Shown here: positions 54,606 through 64,000 of the stretch, piece by piece
Numbering within the stretch: position 1 is the stretch's first letter
Layout of the letters: every line of letters starts with the position of its first letter
Source: Cavia porcellus
Taxonomy: Eukaryota; Chordata; Mammalia; Rodentia; Caviidae
Assembly: GCF_034190915.1 (NCBI RefSeq)
Contig: NW_026947488.1
Span: 7,388,501 to 7,452,500 of the forward strand
Reading direction: 5' to 3'
Length of the DNA stretch: 64,000 bases
Notes under the pieces: generated by a model
Database searches by the model: none
Told to the model about the DNA's origin: nothing
Seen by the model: only the letters and a program-made list of their open reading frames with translations
Position numbers and translations under genes: made by a program

Positions 54606-55130
54606 AGCCGAGGCGAGCCGGGCTCCTGCGGGACCAGGGAGCTGCTGGTGCGCAGGGGAGCTGGAGGCTGGCCGGGGCAGGCTCGGATCTTGTTCTTACC
54701 TGGGAGGAGAAGGGGTGGCAGAGAAAGAGGGGGGAACTTTCCTCCGCGTCTCCGGAGCAGCAGCGCAAGCCTCTGATCGCTCCTCCGACCCCTCTCCTCT
54801 TCCCCACCCAGAGCCACACGTCCGGTCGCCACTGGTTGCTACAGTTACAGCTCAGCTCAGAGCAAGGCAGGGGGCGTGGTGCCGACCGCTGGACGTGGGG
54901 GGCAGCACTCAGGTCTGATACCTTGGTCCGCGGTCTCTACTTCATCCTCAGTGCAGCCGAGGGACCACTGAGCGACCGGCACCTGCCTGAGCGTCAGCCA
55001 GCGGGTCCGGTTCCGAGGTTTCTGCGGGAGCTCGGGAAGCACACTGGCGCCCTCTGCAGGCCAGAAGGCGCGTCTGCACCGGCGAGCTGAGAGGAGCAGC
55101 TCTCAGGAGCTGCTCTGAGGAGCTATTTGT
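54606..55130 (-). promoter_or_regulatory. MC3R 5' flank, GC-rich
   Basis: GC- and CpG-rich DNA just upstream of the start codon, likely holding the 5' UTR and core promoter. I see no TATA box at a convincing spacing. A consensus splice donor (CAG/GTAAGA on the minus strand, junction at 54700/54701) lies about 95 bases before the ATG, and a CCGCAG acceptor-like site at 54626, making a possible but very short 75-base intron. Confidence 0.4.
55045..55063 (-). promoter_or_regulatory. CTCF-like motif
   Basis: On the plus strand TGGCGCCCTCTGCAGGCCA, the reverse complement of the usual CTCF core orientation, agreeing with the extended consensus at most positions. It lies about 440 bp upstream of the MC3R start. 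Occupancy is unknown. Confidence 0.4.
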
Positions 55131-55223
55131 CCAGTGACCTGCAGGATTTGATCACTTTCCGAGTCAATGCTTAATTCATGTTAGATTTGATTCTGCAGAT
55201 AGATTCCTTTGCTCCTATACACG

Positions 55224-55245
55224 CATGCACACGCGTGCACACACA

Positions 55246-55280
<35 letters not shown>
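55224..55280. repeat. (CA)n microsatellite upstream of MC3R
   Basis: CA array preceded by ACGC and GTGC variants, about 620-670 bp upstream of the MC3R start codon. Confidence 0.95.
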
Positions 55281-55282
<2 letters not shown>

Positions 55283-55499
55283 GGTGGATTCATAAGCTTC
55301 TTATCATGTACACTTGTGTGTGAAGCAGAACCATGCCCATGCAAGCAGAAGAAAGTTTCAAATACTTACAGACTCTAAGCGGGGAGAGAGATCTTGTTAA
55401 GATGAGCAGCCCTAAATTTAGTATGGAAGAAATAGCATGCACAGAGTCCAGAGGCAAACGGGATGGAAACGTATGCCACAGCCAAAGACTACTTTGTTT
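55281..55499. other. Unassigned DNA
   Basis: Nothing recognisable; possibly the beginning of the L1 fragment that follows. Confidence 0.35.
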
Positions 55500-55760
55500 T
55501 ATATACAAAGAACACTTTGTTATTGATAAGAAAAGGGCAAATTACCTCCAGGAAAATTGGGCAAAGGACAGGAACAGTAATTCCCCGGGAGGGAAACGCA
55601 AATGGCTTATAAACCTAAGAACAGATGTTCTAGGAGGTCAGGGAAAGGCAAATAAAAATGAGATTTCAATACTTTTTTTTCTAGTGAGATTGACAAGAAT
55701 TACAAAAGATATCAAAATCAGGAGAGAAAGCTGGGAGGACATTCATGCCTTCCTGTGTTT
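55500..55760 (+). mobile_element. Old L1 ORF2 fragment
   Basis: The plus strand matches the old L1 ORF2 carboxy-terminal region: TTGGGCAAAGGACAGGAACAG, AAACGCAAATGGCTTATAAACC, AAATAAAAATGAGATTTCAATAC. Its open frame is an L1 relic. Confidence 0.6.
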
Positions 55761-56595
55761 GTAACCAGTTTCACGGTTCAGCAGTCTTGGCTTAAAGAAA
55801 AACGCACTTGAATACGAACCTCAGCGTGTTCACCGAGGGCCTGAGAGATCCCATTCCGGTTTATTGTCAGCGGTGCAATCTGATTTCTAAAGCTAAACTG
55901 CTGTCCCTTGGCTTGCAGGAAAGCACAGTCTTGATCCTCTGGGAACTTCTGGTCACCCCTGACAGCACCCAGAGGTGAACTGATACTGCCGTGGCCAGTG
56001 GTTTCCAGGACACGGGTGTCACTCGCTGCATGATAATGTGGGGACCGTCACTGTGAGGGCTCTCCCTGCCCCTGCGTGGCCTGAGCTGGGTGCAGACAGC
56101 CTTTCTGGCTTTCATCCTGGCCCCAAGTGTCCTGCAGGGAGAGCGGATGACTTGTCCCTTCCGACCAGTGTCTCTGCTCGCGAGAGCAGGTTTAATCTCT
56201 CAGCCCTCTCCCGGGTCCACTGGAGGCCGCGCAGGTGCAGCGCTGCCTTTTAATGGAATCTTCTGTAAGCCGTGGGCCTTGTTTTAATAACCACAAGATG
56301 GGCCGGGCTCTGTGGTGTTGACCACACGGTGCTGGCAGGGATCCAGGTTTGAATCTGTTACAGTTAACTGCAGCAGGAAGGTACCGTGGATTAGGAGAAA
56401 ATCCATCCCAATGTTCTCCACAGCCGACAAGCTCTTCTTCAGTTTTGTGCCTGGTGTACGCCTCTTATCTTTGAAGATCCAGCTTAAATGTCAACTGTGT
56501 TTTACAGCTGCCCTTGAATTTCATTTGCCGGGTGACCGCCCCCCTCTCCCCACTGCTAAGCTGCCAGGGCTCAGCACTTTCCTCACTCTCAAATC
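55761..56595. other. Single-copy DNA, possible old L2 piece near 56440-56560
   Basis: The segment around GAAGATCCAGCTTAAATGTC (56475) resembles L2 3' ends. The remainder is unassigned. Confidence 0.35.
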
Positions 56596-57045
56596 CAAAA
56601 GGAATGTGACAATAAATATGAACTGGATTTCTTCAAAAAAATTGCATTTTAGAAGACATTACCAAAATAGTGAGAAGACAGCCTAAGGAGGCGAGAAAAT
56701 AGTTGCCAGTCAGATATTCGATAATGGGCTTGTCTAGAACGAGCAGGAAACACTTGCAACTGAATAATAAAAAAGCCAAATAGCTTAACGAAAAGAGGCC
56801 GCCAGCTGATCTGATCGTCACACGTTGTGTGCATGCATTGAAATCTCACCCCGGGCACCTAAGTATGCACAATTGTGTGTAAGTTAGAATGAAAGTGTAA
56901 TTTAAAAATAGGCAGCAAAGGATTTGAATAGACATTTTACCAAAGGGCACATCAAATGTCCAACAAGTGCATGGAAAATATTCAACATCCCTGGCCACTG
57001 GGAAGACACTAAAATAAATGAAGATCTGCAGAGTTGTATACTTTA
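56596..57045 (+). mobile_element. Old L1 ORF2 fragment
   Basis: AGAAGACATTACCAAAATAGTG, GGCAGCAAAGGATTTGAATAGAC and GCATGGAAAATATTCAACATCC mark the same carboxy-terminal ORF2 region in old L1, in order. Confidence 0.65.
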
Positions 57046-58599
57046 GGTGAATTTTAAGGTTTATGGCATTATGTTATCTTGAGGGAATTATTTTTTAAAA
57101 TCCCATGTAGAACGCTGCATAATTAGAAGTCATACACTGTGAAGGCAGAGGGCATTGGCCAATGGTGATTTTAGGATACTCGATGGGATTTAATCATTCG
57201 GCTGCTTTTCCCGAGGAGCAGATGCTGGCTGACTGCTGATTTCAGTTCTCCGTGAGCTCAGATTCAGCTCTCAGCGCCAAGGTCCGGCTCTCAGGGCTGC
57301 AGCCACATTCTGGATCAGAGCTGCCTCTCTCTGTCTCTGTCTGTCTGTCTGTCTATCTGTCTGTCTCTGGTATGCCCCAGGAGCAATCTTCAATTAAAAC
57401 TAAAGCCAGAAAACAGAACCCCTGCACCCCTGCCCTTTGGTTTGGCAGTGGCCGGGGCTCCCTGAGTTTCTTAGCCGTCCTCTGAACTGGGAGCCCCACC
57501 GAGGCGACCTCGGTAACCTGCCTCGTCCCTGGCTTCTCCTCCACAGCCATCTCCTTCTGCCTTACCCTGTATACTGCTTCCTGGTGTAAATTTCCGAATA
57601 AAGTGCTGTGTCTCCAAGTCCCTCTGGGGATCCAGACTGCAGCCCACAGCGCCGCCATCCTGTGTGCAGGGCTTCTTTGAGGGGCCTTTTCCCTGTCTTG
57701 ATTTTCACTCCAGGAAGCTGGGACTGTGAGGTGTCCAGCAATACCTCCCCTCTCCTTCCTCGTGACTGAACCCTATTTTATCAGAACAGCAGCGTGTTCT
57801 CATGGTCCACCCTTCTGTGCAAACGAGGCGGTCACATGGCCCAAACATGGCCAGTGGATGTCAGGGAAGTCTCGGAGTGCCTTCCAGAAGGCAGTGAACC
57901 AACCCAGCGAGCAGACTCAACCGGTACCGATTCTCCTGCTCTTAACTATTTCCTTCCTGCTGTCTGGAACAATGATACGAAAACTGGAGCTCTATCCCCC
58001 ACTTTGTGGTCTGAAGGTAAACATCAAATCTTGTGAATGTGGGGTTTAATCTAGAAGGAGCCCAAGTCTTTGCTGACTTTATGGAGAGGCAGTCATAGCC
58101 CTGGAGTGCTTGCCTTCCAGCTTCTAGTTGTGTGTAAGAAAATAGCTCTTTATTTAAGCTCTCCTAGCATGGACTATTTTATACTGCTGAATTAATCTTC
58201 GAAAATAAGGCTGGCTCTGACTTCTCAGCAGTGGCGTATCAGGTACTCTGTGCGTTTTAGCAGAGGAGGCTCTTAGCTAGCTCTTGTCTAGGTGCTCACC
58301 AATCCGGCTCTGCACCACGTGCTGTGCTGGGTCGGAGGCCGTCAGGTGTTCTCAGAGCCACGGGGCCTTGGGCGGCTCTGTTTTCACCCCAGACAGCCGT
58401 GACCACGAGAAGCGCTGACAGATCTACTGTTAGTTTACAAAGGAAGGGATTTCATTAGCCCGTGACTGTACCAGCGACTGAATCAGCTACGAGGCTGTGT
58501 GGGTGGGAGCCAACTCATGCATCTTTGCACACTGGTGCCTCACACCACACCTGTGTGCACTGACACGAGACCCAAAGCACAGCCTCGAGGCACGCAGCA
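57046..58599. other. Single-copy DNA with a CTGT-rich microsatellite
   Basis: A (CTGT/CTAT)n repeat lies at about 57328-57366. No gene recognised; the roughly 100-residue frames are unsupported. Confidence 0.45.
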
Positions 58600-59110
58600 G
58601 GAAGTGCGCTTGGAAAATGTCTGGCAGCTGCTTGAAGAGTGAAACAGATTTACCGTGTGATCTAGAACTCTTCTCCTATCCACTTGGAAAAAGGAAACCG
58701 TCCTCACACACATACTTGAGTATGACTCTCCAAGGCAGCATTATCCAGATGTTCCAAAGTGCACACGGTCCACGCTTGTCCAATAACGACCAGACAGACG
58801 TGGTGAAGGGCTTGGTTTCGGCAGTAAAGAGGGTGAGGTGCTGACACACACGCACGGTGTGAACGAACCCGGACACATTTATGTGAGCGAAAGAAGTCAG
58901 ACAGAAAAGATGACAGATTGCACGCTACTACTTATCAGAAAGACACATGAAAGTAAATCAATGGGGACAAAACGTAGGTCAGTGGGGGTCTCAAATGTGA
59001 AGATGCAACAGAGATTAATTATCAGTGGGCACAAGGGTCTCATCGGATTAGGGAAATGTTTGGAAGCGGTTACAGTGTTGTACACTTGGTAAGTTCACTA
59101 AAAGTCACTC
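58600..59110 (+). mobile_element. Old L1 3' end (L1M-like)
   Basis: The stretch from CAGCATTATCCAGATGTTCC to GAGCGAAAGAAGTCAGACAG and the end GTTGTACACTTGGTAAGTTC follows the old L1 ORF2 end and 3' UTR order. Confidence 0.6.
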
Positions 59111-59351
59111 ATTTGCCCACTTGTAAGGGGTGTGTTCTTGGTGTGTAGATATAACCCTACGGACTTGTACAGCTGTATTTCTGTGTCCTAAATGGATGGC
59201 AGTCACACATCGCTAGCACAAATGCGTAATAGCTTGCTTTAGCTGTTCTGTGACATGTGTGTACCTCCAAACATCGCCCTCACTTCATAAATTAATACTT
59301 TTACTTGTCAGTTAATGTGAGCAAAAGGGACTGTAATACATGTGATTTCAC
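59111..59351. other. Unassigned DNA
   Basis: Nothing recognisable. Confidence 0.35.
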
Positions 59352-59508
59352 TTTTTCTTTTTGTCTTTTTTGAGACAAGGTCTCGCTGTGCGGTTCAGGC
59401 TGGCCTTGAGCTCACTTTGTAGCCCAGGCTGGTCTCAAACTTGCAAGGATCCTTCTGCCTCGGCCTCCCGAGTGCTGGGATTCCAGGAGTGCACCACCAT
59501 GCCCGGCT
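59352..59508 (-). mobile_element. B1-type SINE, well preserved
   Basis: Antisense: TTTTTGAGACAAGGTCTCGC, two CAGGCTGG blocks, CCTCCCGAGTGCTGGGATTCC, then CACCACCATGCCCGGCT. Confidence 0.9.
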
Positions 59509-60056
59509 AGGACGTCCTTTCTGGAGAGTCACACAGTGAACACTTACGAGAAATCCTATGAAGAGCCCTGGCCTCTCCCCACCCCGTGGTGTGCTCCAGG
59601 CGGGCGCCTGAACAGATGCTAAGTTGTGGCCCTAAGACACTGCTGTCTTGGGGAAAGAGGAGTGGAGACCTGGGTCAGTAATTGCTTATTTCTGTCATGT
59701 AAAAACCCTCAGCTCTTTGTTGGGCCATCTCTCTGTGGCCCCTCCCCTGCACTGAAGTTCTTGAGATCGCTGTCAGTAGTGCTTTCCTGGAGTCTTTTCT
59801 GCCTTACCCTTCACGTCTGCATGCTGGGCTTCCACCCTGCTCCTTACTTTGAAGGGCAGTGCGATCTTCTCGTCATCAAACCTGGTGCGTGTTCCCGAGT
59901 AGCCAGTGTTGCCTGCAGGGCAGAGCGTGGCAGCGTGGAGCCCCCTCCTGGCGAGGGCGCACAGCCTGCCTGCCTTCCTGGCTTTCCTCTTATCCCTGGG
60001 CAGCTGTGCCCCAGCCTTGTGCAAGCCCACCTTCTCCACCACGTCCCTGCCCCCCC
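59509..60056. other. Single-copy DNA, no gene seen
   Basis: A 146-residue plus frame (59626-60066) runs into the next SINE and is not supported. Confidence 0.4.
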
Positions 60057-60232
60057 ATCCTGGTGACTGGACCCAGGGCCTGCACACTGAGTTACATTTC
60101 CTGCCCTTCATTATTTCACTTTTATTGTTTTGGAGACAGAGTCTCCGTAAATTGTGAAGTTGCCTAGTCCGAGCTTGAACTTGTGATCCTCCTGTCTCTG
60201 CCTCCCAGCTCTCGGCCACCACTTCTGGCTCT
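60057..60232 (-). mobile_element. Composite B1+ID SINE
   Basis: Antisense ID part (TGACTGGACCCAGGGCCTGC) then B1 part (GGAGACAGAGTCTCCGTAAATTG to CTCTGCCTCCCAGCTCTCGG). Confidence 0.75.
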
Positions 60233-60839
60233 GCACCGGGAGGCTCGGTGGCTCCTCCCGGCTGACTCTGGCCGCCTCTTCACAGGCAGACACCTCTCTG
60301 TGGTTCCGGGCTGCCTCCCACTGCAGCGCCCAGCTCATGGCGTGCACCTCTGTGCGGTCTCCTCCAAGTCCTTAGCCGCCTGCTCCCTATGGGCGTCCCC
60401 ACGTGGAGAGCTCAGTATTGCACGCCTACTGACTATGTCTTGTCCCCTTAGACTGGCTCTTTTGCAGTGCTTCTTCCCCCGGGAATGGGCCCGGGATCTG
60501 CCGAGTGTGTGAACCCGAACCTCTGGGCTTTTGAAAGACTCTGTGCCCCTCACTTGCAGCATCTGAGCCACTGCCAAAGCCAGTGGCTTTATCTCCAGTG
60601 TAACATCTGAGTCCACTCCAGCAGCTCTGCCTGAGCCCCTGTGATGCATTTCCTGAAGCTTCTCGCGCATCTCCTGCTGGTGCTCTGCTTTCCTTGTCTC
60701 CTCCAATTATTTTTCCTCAGTGCAGCAGCCGCAGTGTTCCAGCCCAAGCCCCAGGGCCCTCATGTCTCCTACTGGTTTAAAACTTCAGCGTGCCTCCAAT
60801 TTCTGGGACTTGCAAACCCCCACCCTGCCTCAGCCTCCA
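60233..60839. other. Single-copy DNA, no gene seen
   Basis: Frames to 123 residues on opposite strands, none with recognisable features. Confidence 0.4.
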
Positions 60840-61050
60840 CCCCCTGCACTCTCCTCCTGATCTCCCAGCTTCCACCCGTCCCCAGCTGTGCATGGTTTTC
60901 TCTGCCTTATAATTTCATGCAAACTGTTTCCTGGGCCGAGAATGTCCTCACACCTGCAAAATCACAGCTCATGGTTCTGATCCCAGCTCGAGAGCTCTTC
61001 TCCTCATCACGCTCCACTTGGCCCCCTGTCCTTCCTGAACAGTCTGAGCC
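60840..61050. mobile_element. Old L2-like fragment
   Basis: The wording from AACTGTTTCCTGGGCCGAG to CCTTCCTGAACAGTCTG resembles the L2 3' end. It is weakly preserved. Confidence 0.35.
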
Positions 61051-61149
61051 AGCTTGGTCTGTTGTCATGGAACCAGATGTCTCCCCTAGACCCTGGCCCC
61101 GTTGCATTGGAGCCTCATCAGTGTGTTTGATCCAAGCCACATCCACGCG

Positions 61150-61393
61150 TTGTTCATGAGATCGGAAGACAACGTGCTTCCATCTGCCTGTGCATAGCCA
61201 GGACTTGTGCGCGCTGAGCATGTCGCCTTGATGGGAGCAGCTTGCCTCCCCCAGACCCTTCCGCCATCCCCTCCCTGCCTGGGAGCCCGCTGACCGTGGG
61301 CGGGCTGCTCTCAGCGCTCCGAGCCAACTCAGCCTTGTGTGTTTTCAGCTGTGGGTGTCGGGTATGTTGTCCAGTGGTAGGGAAGTGACTAAG
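61150..61393 (+). mobile_element. MaLR-type LTR fragment
   Basis: It ends GGGTGTCGGGTATGTTGTCCAG then GGTAGGGAAGTGACTAAGATG, the MaLR LTR 3' end. The 5' part is too diverged to bound well. Confidence 0.45.
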
Positions 61394-62677
61394 ATGCAAA
61401 GGGCACTGAAATGCCAGTCACTATGACCGCAATGACGGGTTCAGGCACAGCAAGAAGAGAGGGCCCTATGACAGCATGGGGAGCGGCAGAGTCCCCGGAG
61501 CTGGGGGTGAAGCATTAGGGGAGGTGCTGGCTCCTCGGCGGTGATGCGGGAAGCAGCTTTACGGAGAGCATGCGTGGAGGTAACTCGCTGACATCACTTT
61601 AAAAAGGCCAACACTCCAAACTCACAAAAACTGCTTCCTCTCCTGCTGCCAGCCAAGTGGGAGATCTGTGGCCACCGGTGCTGGTCCACGGAGGGAATGC
61701 AGTAAGCCAAGGTTTCCATCCAACTTGGTGCATGTGCCAGGGTGGGAGCAGTGAGCGATAAAGCTTGTGATGGGAATGAGGGTGCCGGGGGTGGGGGGGT
61801 CCCGGGAAATGGAGAGAATGTTCTCGTCTCAGCTCACTGACTAATTCTATCTCCCTGTGACTGGTATGCCAATTCAGAGGGAGGAAAAACCTGTTTGGGT
61901 TTTCTCTCTCCTTCCCTCACCCTGAGACCTTTTCCTAGGGAAGAGCTAGCAGGTTTGGAGAGTTTCAAAGGCACAAGTCCAGACAGAGGAGAGCAGAGCG
62001 CGATCTGATGTGCGTCCTAGGAACAGATGGACGCGGGACTCAGTCTGCTTAGTGTCTGTCCAGCACGTTCTGGCTGCTGCCCCAGGAGCTGAAGATGGTC
62101 CCTGATGGACACAGCCTCAGCCTGCCTTGGACACTCCAGGGAGGACCGCAGTGGCCTCAGAGCCACCCCGCATCTCCCGCCTTCTGGGGTCAGCAGCTCC
62201 CTTCTCCTTGTCTGTTCTTACTCCCTGCTGGCCGGATGGGGCAGTGATGACCTCACCTGGCCATCTTGGGAGCGGTTTGGCCCAGTGTGGTGGGTGCTGG
62301 CTACGTGTGGCTCGTTACATCCCGATGAATTAAATAAAATTTCAAACTCAGGTCTTCAGCCACTGTAACCCCAGTGTGGGTGCTAAGAGCTGCCTGGGTT
62401 TAGCAGCGTCAGTGTTGACGACACAGAGGGAGCCCCTGGATGTCAGCGTGGGAAGTTCTATGGCCTGGCCCTGGCAGAAGCAGCCCACTCCGCCCTCCTG
62501 GGACAAGTTAGAAGCCACTGCTGGCATTGGAGTCTGTGCCTAGACCCCCAGGCACCTAAACAGCTGGACAGCAAAGGCTCAAAGGAATGAGACACGTGGC
62601 CCGGTCTTTAGGGCTGCAGGAGGACTGAGATCCTCGGCAGAGCTCCTAACTCTGCTAGCCGGCGGCCAGCTGACCCC
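61394..62677. other. Single-copy DNA, no gene found
   Basis: Nothing recognisable; G-rich run at about 61785-61803. Confidence 0.4.
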
Positions 62678-62693
62678 AGGCAGCCCGTATTTA

Positions 62694-62812
62694 CTGATTT
62701 TTTTTTTTTTTTTTTTTTGTCTTTTTCATTTTTATAGGTACCAGGGATCGAACTCATGACCACACACTTGCAAGGCAGGCGCTTATGCTGCTGAGCTAAA
62801 TCCCCAGGCCCT
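62694..62812 (-). mobile_element. Young ID-type SINE with exact target duplication
   Basis: Flanked by AGGCAGCCCGTATTTA at 62678-62693 and 62813-62828, identical over 16 bp. The poly(A) (poly(T) on plus) is about 21 bases and unbroken. The tail between body and poly(A) reads GTCTTTTTCATTTTTAT on plus, the same as the copy at 4600-4724, so the two share a subfamily. Confidence 0.95.
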
Positions 62813-62828
62813 AGGCAGCCCGTATTTA

Positions 62829-63489
62829 TCAGAACAAGCGAGGAGCTGAGTGGACAATGCAGGAAACCTGAGCAGGACCTTGGGAGGGGTTCAAGGACCC
62901 CTCAGAGCGACAGACGATGCTAATTAAGGAAAACCATCCCGGAAGTCTCCAGGCGGCCTCAGCTGTGGCCTACCTGGCCACACCCCCTACCTGGAGACAC
63001 CCCCTGAGGTGTCTTCTTGTTCTCAGTTCAGCCACGCCCGGGCCATGCCACAGCCCTGCACGTGTATTCAGCTTCCACGGCTCTAACACGCTGAGCCGAT
63101 GAAGCCCAGTCCAGGCAGTCACGGTGCAGATAAGTGACAGGCAGGGAAGCCTGCCTAAGAAGGAAGCTGCGATTGGCAGATTCAGAGCAGAACAATGAAG
63201 AGAGATTCATGGTCTCCTTTGAGGGCTTGATCCAGCCAGGCCTGAAGCTTAATTCCTCACCTTTCTTGTCACGTGAGTCAATAAATCCTGTCTCACTTAA
63301 ACTGCTTTCTTTTGATTTATACATTTTAATCGTACGTATTAATGAAGTCCAGTGTGACATGCAAACACGTCTACCAGTGAAACCCGCCCTCCCCTACCTC
63401 CGGAATCAATAGTCTACATGGAGCGTGGCTGTCCCAAGCTGTCATGCAGGGAGGAAGCTGGGACACTTGCCTTCCTGTGTCTCACTTAT
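62829..63489. other. Single-copy DNA, no gene seen
   Basis: Nothing recognisable. Confidence 0.4.
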
Positions 63490-63960
63490 TATTCATTTAC
63501 TGTGATGTCTTCCCCTTCCACCAGTTTTGCCAGCCTTCTTTGTGGCTGAATAATACTTCATTGTGTGTACCTGCCGTGTTTTCTTTACCCACTCACCAGT
63601 TGGTGGACACCTCAGGGTTCCCACATCTTGGCTGCTGTGGGAAGTGCTACGGCCGCGTGGGCCTGCAGGTGCCTGGCTGGTCCGCTCCTCCGGTTTGCTC
63701 TGGATGAGCAAGGGCAGTGGGACGTGGCTCACGTGGCAGGGGTAGGGCTGGGACCGCGGCTCGGGGCAGAGGTCCCGTTTGCCAGGGGCAAAGCTCCAGG
63801 CTCAGCTTCAGCACCACAGCAAGCAATATGGTAAATAGAGTTTTGGCTTTTAAAGAAACCACCAAGTTGTTCTCCATTAAGGACTGTGCTAATTTCACGT
63901 CCACAGCAGTGGCCATTCTCTGCGTCCGGGCTGCCATTTGGTTTTCTGTTTCTCCTTTTA
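63490..63960 (-). mobile_element. L1 ORF2 carboxy-terminal fragment
   Basis: The minus strand encodes PTGEWVKKTRQVHTMKYYSATKK near 63540-63610, the L1 ORF2 carboxy-terminal signature. Upstream ORF2 sequence continues to about 63950 with stops, interrupted by GC-rich DNA at 63640-63790. Confidence 0.65.
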
Positions 63961-64000
63961 ATAATAGCCTTTCTATAGCCAGCCATGGGGATGTACGCTT

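Noticed and set aside
54147..54918. Open frames of 209 and 249 residues on the plus strand across MC3R
   Set aside because: They run antisense to the MC3R coding exon, whose GC-rich codons suppress stops on the other strand. They have no domain and extend into the promoter flank.

Overview
The window is mammalian nuclear DNA and nearly all of it is intergenic. Its interspersed repeats suggest a rodent outside the mouse/rat lineage: tRNA-derived ID-type SINEs, B1-type 7SL SINEs, fused B1+ID composites, MaLR-type LTRs and a locally expanded L1 family. The species cannot be fixed from sequence alone. The only intact protein-coding gene I can support is the melanocortin-3 receptor gene (MC3R), a single coding exon of 975 bp on the minus strand at 53631-54605. 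In human, MC3R lies between CBLN4 and FAM210B; if order is conserved, FAM210B lies beyond the left edge and CBLN4 beyond the right edge (inference).

Layout. Bases 1-8270 are a nest of L1-type elements. A minus-strand L1 ORF2 fragment (3570-4735 plus 8156-8270) was split by a nearly full-length L1 derivative (4737-8155) that keeps a 5' UTR, one frameshifted ORF1, a short ORF2 remnant and a long 3' UTR. A young ID SINE (4600-4724) sits at the edge. A second copy of the derivative (335-1110, plus strand) carries what looks like the same ORF2 deletion, so this is probably an amplified half-LINE (HAL1-like) family. Bases 8.6-16 kb carry SINEs, a solo LTR with exact terminal inverted repeats (13057-13565) and a MaLR LTR split by an L1 3' UTR that is itself split by an ID SINE. 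Bases 16-50 kb are single-copy DNA sprinkled with MIR, old L1, MaLR LTRs, SINEs and microsatellites; an LTR inserted inside a B1 SINE lies at 35664-35995. Bases 50-52 kb hold an ERV LTR and a composite SINE.

MC3R region. About 1.3 kb downstream of the stop (about 52330) is a plausible poly(A) signal for MC3R, and upstream are a GC-rich flank, a CTCF-like motif (55045-55063) and a CA repeat. The rest (55.5-64 kb) is mostly old L1 fragments, SINEs and unique DNA, with a very young ID insertion bounded by an identical 16-bp duplication at 62.7 kb.

I see no second gene, no RNA gene, no CRISPR array and no bacterial-type system. Everything outside MC3R is repeat biology or candidate regulatory DNA. 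The most unusual observation is the pair of ORF2-deleted L1 derivatives that appear to share one deletion junction.
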